The position numbers were made by a program, and so were the translations under genes. This document shows, in pieces, positions 34,391-42,658 of a DNA stretch of 64,000 nt. How positions within the stretch are numbered: the first letter of the stretch is position 1; every line of letters starts with the position of its first letter. The DNA comes from Syntrophaceae bacterium (GTDB lineage Bacteria; Desulfobacterota; Syntrophia; Syntrophales; Smithellaceae), in assembly GCA_018436925.1 (NCBI GenBank), contig JAHDKI010000010.1, positions 1 to 64,000 of the forward strand, read 5' to 3'. Below the pieces are notes generated by a model. The model did not search any database. It saw only the letters and a list, made by a program, of their open reading frames with translations, and had not been told where the DNA came from.

Positions 34391-35848
34391 ATGGCTCTGA
34401 ATTTCAGACAGTTGAACCGGATTGCGTTGGTTACCGTGCAGTCCCCGTCGCGGCTGGCCAAAGGCGCAGGAAGACGGATCCGCGCAGGATACCGGTCGCT
34501 GAGCCTTCGTTTTAAAATCGCCCTCTTCGTCGTCGTCGTCATGACGTGCACCTCTTTTGTTCTGTCGCTTCTCACCGTTGAGATCATGAACAACTACCTC
34601 AAAAACGAAATCATCAAACGCGGCGAAGCCATCGGCAGAAGCATCGCCGCCTCCGCCGGCTACAGTCTGTTGTCAAACGATCTGCTTGGGCTCGACAATC
34701 TCGTTTTCAAGGCAAAAGCGTCCAACGCCGACATCGAATACGCCGCGGTCGTGACCTCCGACATGCAAATTCGCGCGCACAGCGACATGACGCAAAACGG
34801 CAAGGTCTTTTCACTCCCGCCGGGCAACCTGCTCGGCACCCGGTCCGATGCGACCATCATCCGGCAGGTGGACGCGTCAGACGGCTCCGTCTTTGAAATC
34901 ACCGCCCCGGTTGTCTTTATGAACAAAACGCTGGGAAGCGTCGTTGTGGCCGTCAACACATCCGTTTTGCTTGCGGCGCAGGCGGAAGTCCGCACCCGCA
35001 TCTTCATTGTCTTCGGCATTATTCTTGTTTTGGGCACGATTGCCAGCGTTTTGCTGGCCTCATTTATCATCCGGCCGATCCGGGAGCTCTCGGCGGGCGT
35101 CAACAGAATGAAAGACGGCGTGTCCAAGGCGCCTTTGAAAATATACTCCGATGACGAACTGGGCAAACTGACCCTCAACTTCAACGAAATGTCGTCCACC
35201 ATCGCCCGGCAGCAAAGCAAGCTCAACAAGTACGCCCGCGATCTGGAGGAGGCTTACGTCTCCATCGTCCGGGTGGTCGCGGCGGCCATCGACGCCAAAG
35301 ATCCCTATACTCACGGACATTCAGCCCGCGTGGCCGCGTTGTCGGTCCGTTTGGGAGAAGCGATCGGCCTGTCGTCGGGCGAACTCAAAGACCTTGAAGT
35401 CGCCTGTTTGTTTCATGATGTCGGAAAAATCAAGACGCCCGACGCCATCTTGCGCAAACCGGGCGGTCTGGATGAACCCGAATACGAAGAAATGATTCAG
35501 CATGTCGAAGACGGCGTCGCGATTCTCGACAAGGCCCCCTCGCTGCGCAAATATATTCCCGCCGTCAGACATCATCATGAGCGCCAGGACGGCAAGGGCT
35601 ATCCCGACGGCTTGTCGGGCGAGGACATTCCGCTTTTTGCCTCCCTCATCGCCGTGGCCGACACCTTTGACGCGATGACGACGGATCGCCCCTACCGCAA
35701 AGCGCTGTCCGAAGAAGAAGCGCTTCGCGAACTTGTCCGGATCGCGGGCCCGAAGCTGCGGGCCGATCTGGTGGCCGTTTTTGTGGGCATTATCAATGAA
35801 GGCCGCGCGTCCGGACCGCCCCGGACCGCCGCAGGACATGCGTCATGA
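34391..35848 (+). CDS. Membrane HAMP/HD-GYP c-di-GMP phosphodiesterase
   Basis: 485 residues. Basic N-terminus, membrane helix about 42-65 (FKIALFVVVVMTCTSFVLS), a periplasmic sensor region of about 150 residues, second helix about 213-238, and a HAMP domain (SFIIRPIRELSAGVNRM). HD-GYP follows: HGHSARVAAL, LFHDVGKIKTPDAIL (HD pair), RHHHERQDGKGYPDGL (GYP), and ADTFDAMTTDRPYRK. All metal-binding residues expected for an active c-di-GMP hydrolase appear present. Ends in a four-base overlap with the lipoprotein gene. The link to the kinase genes upstream suggests a c-di-GMP output. Confidence 0.9.
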   Translation: MALNFRQLNRIALVTVQSPSRLAKGAGRRIRAGYRSLSLRFKIALFVVVVMTCTSFVLSLLTVEIMNNYLKNEIIKRGEAIGRSIAASAGYSLLSNDLLGLDNLVFKAKASNADIEYAAVVTSDMQIRAHSDMTQNGKVFSLPPGNLLGTRSDATIIRQVDASDGSVFEITAPVVFMNKTLGSVVVAVNTSVLLAAQAEVRTRIFIVFGIILVLGTIASVLLASFIIRPIRELSAGVNRMKDGVSKAPLKIYSDDELGKLTLNFNEMSSTIARQQSKLNKYARDLEEAYVSIVRVVAAAIDAKDPYTHGHSARVAALSVRLGEAIGLSSGELKDLEVACLFHDVGKIKTPDAILRKPGGLDEPEYEEMIQHVEDGVAILDKAPSLRKYIPAVRHHHERQDGKGYPDGLSGEDIPLFASLIAVADTFDAMTTDRPYRKALSEEEALRELVRIAGPKLRADLVAVFVGIINEGRASGPPRTAAGHAS

Positions 35849-36441
35849 TTTCCTTACACCAACGCCGCTTGCTTGTATCCGTTCTCCTGATGACGCTGGT
35901 TTTCCAGGCCTGTGCGCTGATTAAAAGAGAGATGCCGGGCCGTCCCTCCGCTTCGGCCGCTCCGGCCCCTCCGGCCGCATCCACCGTTTTGCCTCCTGAG
36001 CAAATTCGTCAGCAGATGGAGGCCGGAAACTACCGGCAGGCCGTTGACCTCCATAAGGCCGCAATGGCCTCCGAACCCCAAAATAAAAATCTGGTTCGCG
36101 CCTTCGAAATCAGTCTCGAAGACATTTATCTGAAAGCGGAAAAAGCCGCCGCGGCCAATGATTTTGCCGCCGCGGGAAAACTCTATCATCTGATTTACGG
36201 AAATTATCCGGACCCGAAAGGAACAGCCCAAACTCTTTCATTCACCCGGGCGGGACTGGCCTCGAAACTGGAACAGTGCAAATCCGCTTTATACCACAGA
36301 GGGTTTCAGGAATACCGAGACGGCAATCTCAACCGGGCCATCGCTGTGTGGCAGGACTACTTAAGCCTTGAGCCGGACAATGCCGACATCCAAAAGGCCC
36401 TGAACACGGCAAAGACCCAGCAGAAAAATCTCCGCCCCTGA
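35845..36441 (+). CDS. TPR-type lipoprotein
   Basis: 198 residues. The signal peptide ends in a lipobox VFQAC (Cys about 23), so it should be lipidated and membrane-anchored outside the cytoplasm. A Pro/Ala linker precedes helical repeats (IRQQMEAGNYRQAVDLHKAA; YHRGFQEYRDGNLNRAIAV; a unit ending SLEPDNADIQKAL). The Ser at +2... is not seen; residue after Cys is Ala, so outer-membrane sorting is expected by the +2 rule. It overlaps the HD-GYP gene by four bases and closes the operon; it may present a periplasmic signal to the phosphodiesterase. Confidence 0.75.
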   Translation: MISLHQRRLLVSVLLMTLVFQACALIKREMPGRPSASAAPAPPAASTVLPPEQIRQQMEAGNYRQAVDLHKAAMASEPQNKNLVRAFEISLEDIYLKAEKAAAANDFAAAGKLYHLIYGNYPDPKGTAQTLSFTRAGLASKLEQCKSALYHRGFQEYRDGNLNRAIAVWQDYLSLEPDNADIQKALNTAKTQQKNLRP

Positions 36442-36510
36442 CGACGAATCGGATCGAAAAGGCAAGCTCTTTGACGGCGCGAAACCGCCCGCCGACATGA
36501 TCCGCCGGAA

Positions 36511-36684
36511 CTATTGTTTAAGATCCCAATCGTGGTTCGGATCGCTCACAAAAGTCTGATCAACGGCACAGCCGGTTCCTTCGGCCGTATCATACTTCAC
36601 GACCGAACGAACAAGCCATCCGCCCGGCACTTTCAATCTGCTGGTCTGGACATGGGGATCAATATCTTTCAAACGCTCCCACAT
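36511..36684 (-). CDS. Small conserved-looking soluble protein (57 residues)
   Basis: An ORF on the minus strand from ATG 36684 (GAGGT six bases upstream) to TAG at 36513-36511. It encodes MWERLKDIDPHVQTSRLKV, GGWLVRSVVKYD and ends FVSDPNHDWDLKQ. The start MWE.LK..D, the internal GGW.VRS and the terminal F..D..H.WDL recall short proteins of unknown function seen in other anaerobic proteobacteria. That is from memory and unverified. It lies between the signalling operon and rmlD, on the same strand as rmlD. Confidence 0.65.
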   Translation of the reverse strand: MWERLKDIDPHVQTSRLKVPGGWLVRSVVKYDTAEGTGCAVDQTFVSDPNHDWDLKQ

Positions 36685-36756
36685 TTTTTACCTCACTTCG
36701 TTAATCAGAGTCTGTCGGGCCGACGAATACGGCGCCGCTTTTGAAAGAAGGCCCTC

Positions 36757-37644
36757 TTAATCCCGGATCTTCACCAGGCTTGCATCCGCCAAGCAGGTGC
36801 GGCTGGTGATGTATTTATAGTAATCCGAAAATGCGAGTTGCCAGGGCTGCATGGTTTTGCCGGTTGCGTTCATGAATTTCTGCATACTCAGCACGCTGTA
36901 GGCCGGCCGCGGCGCAGACCTTTTAAGTTCGGAGGTTTTGATGGCAGCAAGCGATACATGCTCCAGATTCGCCTCTTTAAGAATTCTTTTGGCAAACTCA
37001 AACCAACTGCAATAGCCACGGTTGGTCACATGAAAAATTCCCCTGCCCTTTTTGTCGTGCAGCAGTTCCGTGGCGGCCGCAAGATCGCGGGTGCAGGTGG
37101 GGGATCCGATCTGATCATCCACCACGGTAAGCGCTCCCGTCGTTGCGGCTTTCTCCAAAATAGCGGAGACGAAATTCCTTCCCTTAAGGCCGTAAAGCCA
37201 GGCGGTGCGGATGATGAGCCAGTCGTCGGCGATCTCCTGAAGGTATTTTTCCCCCGCGAGCTTCGAGGCGCCGTAGACGCTGACCGGTCTGCAGGGATGG
37301 TCTTCCTCGTAGGGTTTAGTCTGCGTCCCGTCGAAAACATAATCCGTGCTGTAGTGGATGATCAAAATCCCTTTTCCCTTGCACGCCGACGCGATATTTT
37401 TAACGGCCTCGGCGTTGACGGCATAGCACGCGTCACGATCCGTTTCACAGCCGTCCACGTTGGTATAGGCCGCGGCATTGATCACGATCTGCGGACAGAC
37501 CTCGCCGACAGCGCGATGGACGTCGCCTTCCCGCGTGATGTCGATGTCGTCCATGTCCATCCCCACCACTTCGTGGCGGTGACGAAACTGAGCCGCCAGA
37601 TCGCTGCCCAACATGCCTTTATGGCCCAGAAGCAATACTTTCAT
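36757..37644 (-). CDS. rfbD: dTDP-4-dehydrorhamnose reductase
   Basis: 295 residues, usual length. Rossmann start KVLLLGHKGMLGSDLA, VINAAAYTNVDGCE, HYSTDYVFDG and the catalytic YGASKLAGE (Tyr and Lys of the SDR motif) are all present. It reduces dTDP-4-keto-rhamnose to dTDP-L-rhamnose for surface polysaccharide. The other rml genes are not in the window, so the isolated copy may serve another NDP-sugar. Start overlaps the truA stop codon by four bases. Confidence 0.88.
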   Translation of the reverse strand: MKVLLLGHKGMLGSDLAAQFRHRHEVVGMDMDDIDITREGDVHRAVGEVCPQIVINAAAYTNVDGCETDRDACYAVNAEAVKNIASACKGKGILIIHYSTDYVFDGTQTKPYEEDHPCRPVSVYGASKLAGEKYLQEIADDWLIIRTAWLYGLKGRNFVSAILEKAATTGALTVVDDQIGSPTCTRDLAAATELLHDKKGRGIFHVTNRGYCSWFEFAKRILKEANLEHVSLAAIKTSELKRSAPRPAYSVLSMQKFMNATGKTMQPWQLAFSDYYKYITSRTCLADASLVKIRD

Positions 37645-38387
37645 ACCTTTGAGTACTTGACCTCCTTGAGAAAAAGTCCCTGCGCCGGCGCGGTGGCGCC
37701 GGCGATTTTCCGATCGCGCGATGCGATGATGTCTTTCATGTCGTCGGGTTTGCGTTTGCCGCGGCCCACCTCAACGAGTGTGCCGACGATGTTGCGGACC
37801 ATATACTTTAAAAACCCTTTCGCTTCCACGGTTATTTCCAGCATGCCGTTTGCGCCGGTTTTCACCTGAATATTCCGCAATGTGCGGATTCGGTCGGCCA
37901 CGTCGGTCCCGGTGGCGCAGAAACACGAATAGTCGTGTGTGCCCAGCATTTTGCCCGCCGCCTCCCGCATGGCGTCGACATTGAGCGGGACGCGGACATG
38001 CCAGCAGTACTCGCGGCCGATCACCGGACGCAAAGGCGCGTTGCAGATGCGATAGACGTAGGTCTTGCCCGTCACGTCGCGCTGGGCGTGAAAATCCAAA
38101 GAGACTTCTTCCAGATTCTTCACAACGATATCCGGGGGCAGGAGACTGTTGATCCCCCGGAAGATTTTATCGGCCGCAAGGGGGGTTTCACTGCGAAAGC
38201 TCGCCACCTGGGCGATGGCGTGCACCCCTGCGTCGGTTCGCCCGGAGCCTACGATTTTGACTTTTCCCGACGTCACCGTGCCTGCCGCGTCTTCGAGAAT
38301 CTGCTGAACGGAGGGCCCGTTTTTCTGCCTTTGCCAGCCGCAATAGGCCGCGCCGTCGTATTCCACTGTTAATTTAAAGTTTCTCAT
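37641..38387 (-). CDS. truA: tRNA pseudouridine(38-40) synthase
   Basis: 248 residues from ATG 38387 (MRNFKLTVEYDGAAYCGWQ), where similarity to the family begins; the frame runs upstream to 38561 without family sequence. Catalytic Asp in GSGRTDAGVHAIAQV at about 50-64, then FHAQRDVTGKTYVYRI, and GFLKYMVRNIVGTLVEVGRGK-type block near the end. It modifies uridines 38-40 of tRNA anticodon arms. Overlaps rfbD by four bases. Confidence 0.95.
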   Translation of the reverse strand: MRNFKLTVEYDGAAYCGWQRQKNGPSVQQILEDAAGTVTSGKVKIVGSGRTDAGVHAIAQVASFRSETPLAADKIFRGINSLLPPDIVVKNLEEVSLDFHAQRDVTGKTYVYRICNAPLRPVIGREYCWHVRVPLNVDAMREAAGKMLGTHDYSCFCATGTDVADRIRTLRNIQVKTGANGMLEITVEAKGFLKYMVRNIVGTLVEVGRGKRKPDDMKDIIASRDRKIAGATAPAQGLFLKEVKYSKV

Positions 38388-38546
38388 GGATCGTGAATCG
38401 GACTTGCCAGTTTTTTTCAAAAAGGATATGTGTCGGACCAATTCCACCAAGAACTGGACGGCCCCGGGCTTTCCCGGAGCGCCGCGATAGTAGCTTACGC
38501 GATGGCGATGGTCAAGATAAAACAAATATAAATAAGGAGAGGCTTT

Positions 38547-40118
38547 ATGAGCGAAGAACAAAAAGCGTCAACCACTCAGGGGAAAATTCAGGATTTCGAA
38601 GCGCGCGCGCAGGCTCTTCGGAAAATGGGGGGAGACAAGGCCGTCACCAAGCAGCACGAAGGCGGTAAACTCACGGCCCGCGAGCGACTGAATCTGTTGT
38701 TCGATGAAGGAACCTTTCAGGAAGTTCAGCTCTTTGTAAAGCATCATTCCACGCTTTTCGGCATGGACAAAAAAGACATCCCCGCCGACGGCGTGATCAC
38801 GGGCTTCGGTCAGGTCAACGGCCGAACTGTTTTCGCGGCTTCGCAGGATTTTACCGCCGCCGGCGGCACACTCGGAGAAATGCATGCTAAAAAGATCTGG
38901 AAAGTCATGGATATGGCTATCGCCGCGCGCAAGCCGTTTGTCGCCATCAACGATTCCGGCGGCGCGCGCATCCAGGAAGGCGTCCCGTCGCTGGAAGGCT
39001 ACGGCGGCATCTTCTACCGCAACACGATCGCATCGGGCTACATTCCGCAGATCACGGCCATCATGGGTCCGACGGCGGGCGGCGCCGTGTATTCACCGGC
39101 GCTCACCGACTGGATTTTCATGGTGAAGGATAAATCCTACATGTACATCACCGGCCCGGATGTCATCAAAGCCGTCATCGGCGAGGACGTGTCGCAAAAC
39201 GACCTGGGCGGCGCGGTGGCGCACGCGGCAAAAAGCGGCGTGTGCCATGTGGTGACGGAAAGCGACGAGGACTGCATCAACAAAATCAAAACCCTGCTGT
39301 CGTATCTGCCCGACAGCTGCCAGAGCCTTCCGGCGGTCGTCGCGCCAACCGATTCAGCGGACCGGCTCTGCCCGGAACTCGACAAAATCATTCCCGACAA
39401 GGCGGCGCGCGCCTACAATATGAAAGCGGTCATCAAGGCGGTCGCCGACAACGGCACGCTGTTCGAACTGCACGAGCAGTGGGCGCAAAACATTCTCGTC
39501 GCGCTCATCCGCGTCATGGGCCAACCCGTCGGCGTCATCGCCAATAACCCCATGTTCTACGCGGGCGTGCTCAACGTCAACGCCTCGGACAAGGCCGCGC
39601 GCTTTATCCGTTTTTGCGACGCCTTCAATATTCCGCTTCTGACCTTCACCGATGTGCCGGGTTACATGCCCGGCACCGAGCAGGAATGGGCGGGCATCAT
39701 CCGCCACGGCGCGAAGCTTCTGCACGCCTATTCGGAAGCCACCGTGCCGAAAATCACCGTGGTCACCCGCAAGGCTTACGGCGGGGCTTACATCGGCATG
39801 TGCTGCAAACAGCTCGGCGCGGATTACGTCATGGCCTGGCCGACGGCGGAAATCGCCGTGATGGGCGCGGAAGGCGCCTGCAATATCATCTATCGCGGCG
39901 AGATCTCTCAGGCTTCCGACCCGGCGGCCAAGCGCGCGGAGCTCATCGCGGGTTATGAAGAAAAATTCAACAATCCCTATTTCGCCGCCTCGCTGGGCGC
40001 AATCGATGAAGTGCTCCCGCCGCAGCACACGCGAAAAAGGATCATTGCGATTCTGGAGGCGATGAAGGATAAGAAAGAAGCGAGGGTTGCAAAGAAGCAT
40101 AATAATATACCGCTGTAG
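38547..40118 (+). CDS. Biotin-dependent acyl-CoA carboxyltransferase / decarboxylase alpha subunit (MmdA/PccB/GcdA-like)
   Basis: 523 residues with GGAGAG before ATG 38547. Two crotonase-like carboxyltransferase halves: N-terminal KLTARERLNLLFDEGTF, GGTLGEMHAKKI, INDSGGARIQEGVPSL, GPTAGGAVYSPAL; C-terminal FTDVPGYMPGTEQEWAGI, TRKAYGGAYIGMC and MGAEGACNIIY. It moves CO2 between biotin and acyl-CoA. No biotin carrier, biotin carboxylase or membrane decarboxylase subunit is adjacent. The following glutaconate-type CoA-transferase genes hint at a glutaconyl-CoA decarboxylase or acyl-CoA carboxylase role, but substrate is not certain. Own terminator at 40148. Confidence 0.85.
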   Translation: MSEEQKASTTQGKIQDFEARAQALRKMGGDKAVTKQHEGGKLTARERLNLLFDEGTFQEVQLFVKHHSTLFGMDKKDIPADGVITGFGQVNGRTVFAASQDFTAAGGTLGEMHAKKIWKVMDMAIAARKPFVAINDSGGARIQEGVPSLEGYGGIFYRNTIASGYIPQITAIMGPTAGGAVYSPALTDWIFMVKDKSYMYITGPDVIKAVIGEDVSQNDLGGAVAHAAKSGVCHVVTESDEDCINKIKTLLSYLPDSCQSLPAVVAPTDSADRLCPELDKIIPDKAARAYNMKAVIKAVADNGTLFELHEQWAQNILVALIRVMGQPVGVIANNPMFYAGVLNVNASDKAARFIRFCDAFNIPLLTFTDVPGYMPGTEQEWAGIIRHGAKLLHAYSEATVPKITVVTRKAYGGAYIGMCCKQLGADYVMAWPTAEIAVMGAEGACNIIYRGEISQASDPAAKRAELIAGYEEKFNNPYFAASLGAIDEVLPPQHTRKRIIAILEAMKDKKEARVAKKHNNIPL

Positions 40119-40147
40119 GTGGTTAGGTGTTAGGTGTTGCGTGTTAA

Positions 40148-40177
40148 GGGGCGGTTTTTACCACCGCCCCTTTTTTT
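40148..40177 (+). terminator. Intrinsic terminator after the carboxyltransferase gene
   Basis: GGGGCGGT (40148-40155) and ACCGCCCC (40163-40170) form an 8-bp perfect stem followed by T7. It should insulate the CoA-transferase genes from the upstream transcript. Confidence 0.88.
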
Positions 40178-40262
40178 GTGCTTGAATGGACGTTCGATTT
40201 CTGGCTAAATCGGTTACACGTTTCATTGCCCCTGATTTTTTGCGCCTGCTGGGAGGAATTTC

Positions 40263-41309
40263 ATGGACCCATCCAACGGAAAAGTCATGACCGCCAAAGA
40301 AGCCGTCAGCCGGTTTGTCCACGCGGGCGATGCGCTTGTGATCGGCAACTATACGGTCGGCAGTTGCGCCGAACTGGTCTATGAAGTCATCCGGCAGCGC
40401 AAAAAAGGCCTGACGCTGTATTCGCAGTCCGGCATCTTCGACGTGGAGGTGCTGGTCGGCGCGGGCTTAGTCGATAAACTGGTCACCACTTATGTCTTGC
40501 GAGCCGGCGGCCGCAAAGGCGGTTCGGCGGTGGAGCGGGCGCTTCAGGCCGGAACCTTGCAGATGGAGGACTACACGAACTTCGACTATAACGCGCGGAT
40601 GGTGGCGGGCATGCACGGCATGACCTTCATCCCCGTGCTCGAAGGCGTTATGGCCACCGACCTTTTCCGTAAGCGCGGTTTTATGGGGGACGACAAATTC
40701 CGCGTGATCGACTGCCCTTACACGGGCAAAAAAATCCTCACCGTTCCTGCGGCCAATCCCGACGTGTGCATCGTCCACGTGCAGCGCGCCGACAAGTTCG
40801 GCAACGCCCAGTACTGGGGCGCGCTGGGATCGGTGGCCGCCGCCGCGCTCGCCAGCAATCGGATTATCGTATCGTGCGAGGAAATCGTCGAACACGACAT
40901 TATTCAGTCGAGCCCGCACCTCACGATTATTCCGGCCTATCGGGTGAGCGCCGTCGTGGAGGTTCCCTGGGGCGCGCACCCCACCGAAGTGCTGGGCTAC
41001 TACAATATCGATTCGGCCATGTACGGCCTGTTTATGATGGCTGACTCAACGGCCGACGGCCTGAAAGCCTGGATGGATGAATGGGTCTTCGGCTGCGACA
41101 ATCGCGCGGCGTATCTGGAGCGCTACATCGGCAAATTCGGCATGAAGGCCCTCGACGCCATCCGGGCCAAGCCCTACTATTCGGCGCAGGCCAATTACGG
41201 CGCGGCGGTGACCTCGCGCTGGGACCGCGACGGCCGGGAAATCTTCACAGGGCTCACACTGCCCGAGATGGAAGCCATTCTCAAGGAAAGGGGGAAATTC
41301 TATGAGTAA
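40263..41309 (+). CDS. Glutaconate-type CoA-transferase, subunit A
   Basis: 348 residues from ATG 40263 with GGGAGG upstream. Family I CoA-transferase alpha chain: MTAKEAVSRFVHAGDALVIG at the N-terminus, VGAGLVDKLVTTYV in the first third, and FIPVLEGVMATDLF with VHVQRADKFGNAQYWG in the middle. It forms the substrate and CoA pocket together with subunit B. It overlaps the B gene by eight bases. GctA-like proteins activate glutaconate or other acids with acetyl-CoA; in a syntrophic anaerobe aromatic or dicarboxylic acids are plausible too. Confidence 0.85.
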   Translation: MDPSNGKVMTAKEAVSRFVHAGDALVIGNYTVGSCAELVYEVIRQRKKGLTLYSQSGIFDVEVLVGAGLVDKLVTTYVLRAGGRKGGSAVERALQAGTLQMEDYTNFDYNARMVAGMHGMTFIPVLEGVMATDLFRKRGFMGDDKFRVIDCPYTGKKILTVPAANPDVCIVHVQRADKFGNAQYWGALGSVAAAALASNRIIVSCEEIVEHDIIQSSPHLTIIPAYRVSAVVEVPWGAHPTEVLGYYNIDSAMYGLFMMADSTADGLKAWMDEWVFGCDNRAAYLERYIGKFGMKALDAIRAKPYYSAQANYGAAVTSRWDRDGREIFTGLTLPEMEAILKERGKFYE

Positions 41310-42114
41310 GCCCTACACCCTCCAGGAATTGCTGATCATCTCGGTGGCCAAGGAGATCCATGATTACGAAAACGTCATTCTCGGCGTGGGGCTGCCCACC
41401 ACGGCCGGAGCGCTGGCCAAGGCGCTCTACGCGCCGCACGCGACCCTTATGATGGAATCGGGCATTATTGATTTTCAGCCGCTTGTTCCCTTAAACCACA
41501 TTGCCGACGCGCATTCGTGCCGAGGCTTTTCGTATGCCACGGATTTATTCTCCGCCTTCACGATGACCTACCGGGGCTTTGTGGATGTGTGTTTTCTGGG
41601 CGTGGGCCAGATCGACAAGTTCGGCAATCTCAACACCACCTGCATCGGCGATTACGACAAACCCGCGATGCGTCTGCCGGGCTCCGGCGGCGCGGCGGAC
41701 TTTATTTCTTACGCGAAAAGAACCGTGCTTACGATGCTGGGCGGCCAGTTTGTCGAAAAGCTCGATTACCTCACCTCGCCGGGCTACCTCGACGGCGGCG
41801 ACAGCCGGGATCGTTCCGGATTGTTCCCCAAAGGCTCGGGGCCGTCGATGCTTTTGACGACTCAGGGCATCTTCCGCTTCGATCCGGTGACCAAGGAAAT
41901 ATACCTGGCGCAGATCCATCCGAAAGTGAAGCTCGACGATGTTAAAAAAAACGTTCCCTGGGACTTGAAAATCGCAGGCGATCTGTCCGAAACGCCGCAT
42001 CCCACGGACGCGGAAATCGACTTCATCCGCAACTTCGCCCCGAACATGGCCATCGGCCGTGAGCTGATGCTGGAGTTGACTGTGGCGAATCTGATGAAGA
42101 AGATGAAAAAATAA
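41302..42114 (+). CDS. Glutaconate-type CoA-transferase, subunit B
   Basis: 270 residues. ILGVGLPTTAGALAKALYAPH leads to LMMESGIIDFQP, where Glu52 corresponds to the catalytic glutamate of glutaconate CoA-transferase beta (Glu54 in Acidaminococcus, by memory). GVGQIDKFGNLNTTC and LPGSGGAADF are further family blocks. The glutamate forms the glutamyl-CoA intermediate. The gene ends directly before the TTGACA box of the next promoter. Confidence 0.88.
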   Translation: MSKPYTLQELLIISVAKEIHDYENVILGVGLPTTAGALAKALYAPHATLMMESGIIDFQPLVPLNHIADAHSCRGFSYATDLFSAFTMTYRGFVDVCFLGVGQIDKFGNLNTTCIGDYDKPAMRLPGSGGAADFISYAKRTVLTMLGGQFVEKLDYLTSPGYLDGGDSRDRSGLFPKGSGPSMLLTTQGIFRFDPVTKEIYLAQIHPKVKLDDVKKNVPWDLKIAGDLSETPHPTDAEIDFIRNFAPNMAIGRELMLELTVANLMKKMKK

Positions 42115-42143
42115 TTGACAAACAAGCGCCCTTTCATTATGCT
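42115..42143 (+). promoter_or_regulatory. Sigma-70 promoter of the MarR/oxidoreductase unit
   Basis: TTGACA (42115-42120), a 17-base spacer and TATGCT (42138-42143) give a near-consensus promoter directly after the CoA-transferase stop codon, 42 bases before the MarR start codon. Confidence 0.75.
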
Positions 42144-42168
42144 CGCATACAAGTAAATTGCATACGAG
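42142..42168 (+). promoter_or_regulatory. Imperfect palindrome, probable MarR operator
   Basis: A 27-bp inverted repeat with 20 of 27 positions symmetric; outer arms CTCG and CGAG, with two GCATAC copies inside. It overlaps the end of the -10 box and the start point, where MarR repressors commonly bind their own promoters. Autoregulation is inference. Confidence 0.6.
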
Positions 42169-42184
42169 TCGATATGGGATTCCC

Positions 42185-42610
42185 ATGCAGGAAAAAGATT
42201 GCATATTCTTTCAGTTCGCCAAGGCCTATCAGCTCTCCAGCCGTTTTCTCACGCAGAAAGTTTCTGAACTCAACCTTACCTCCGTTCAGGCGATGGTTTT
42301 AGGGTTTCTAACGGAGGAAGACCAGATCACATCGAGTGAACTGGGCAGACGCACGGAACTTGATTCCGCAACGCTTACCGGCATCCTGGATCGTCTGGAA
42401 GCGGCGGGTTATCTGGAGCGCAAAAGCAATCCCGACGACCGGCGCTCCATTCACATTCACCTGACGGCGAAAGGCAAAGCGCTGGGAAATGAGGCGACGG
42501 CATTGCTTTTGAAGGCCAATTCGGAGTTTTTGCAGGTTTTAGACGACGCCCAGAGGAAGGAACTTCACGAGATCATACAAACCCTGCGCCACAACGCCCC
42601 GCGTGGCTGA
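42185..42610 (+). CDS. MarR-family transcriptional regulator
   Basis: 141 residues from ATG 42185. Winged helix-turn-helix: TSSELGRRTELDSATLTGILDRLEAAGYL-type recognition helix at about 52-80 (given by type), then wing SNPDDRRSIHIHLTAKG with the conserved DDRR and T..G. Long N- and C-terminal helices form the dimer interface. The promoter and palindrome immediately upstream suggest autoregulation and control of the downstream oxidoreductase and crotonase genes, by an acyl-CoA or aromatic ligand as in other catabolic MarR proteins. Confidence 0.88.
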   Translation: MQEKDCIFFQFAKAYQLSSRFLTQKVSELNLTSVQAMVLGFLTEEDQITSSELGRRTELDSATLTGILDRLEAAGYLERKSNPDDRRSIHIHLTAKGKALGNEATALLLKANSEFLQVLDDAQRKELHEIIQTLRHNAPRG

Positions 42611-42658
42611 GGCGCCAAAAACCAAGACCGGACAGGATGCCGGAGAAAGGCGGCAATC

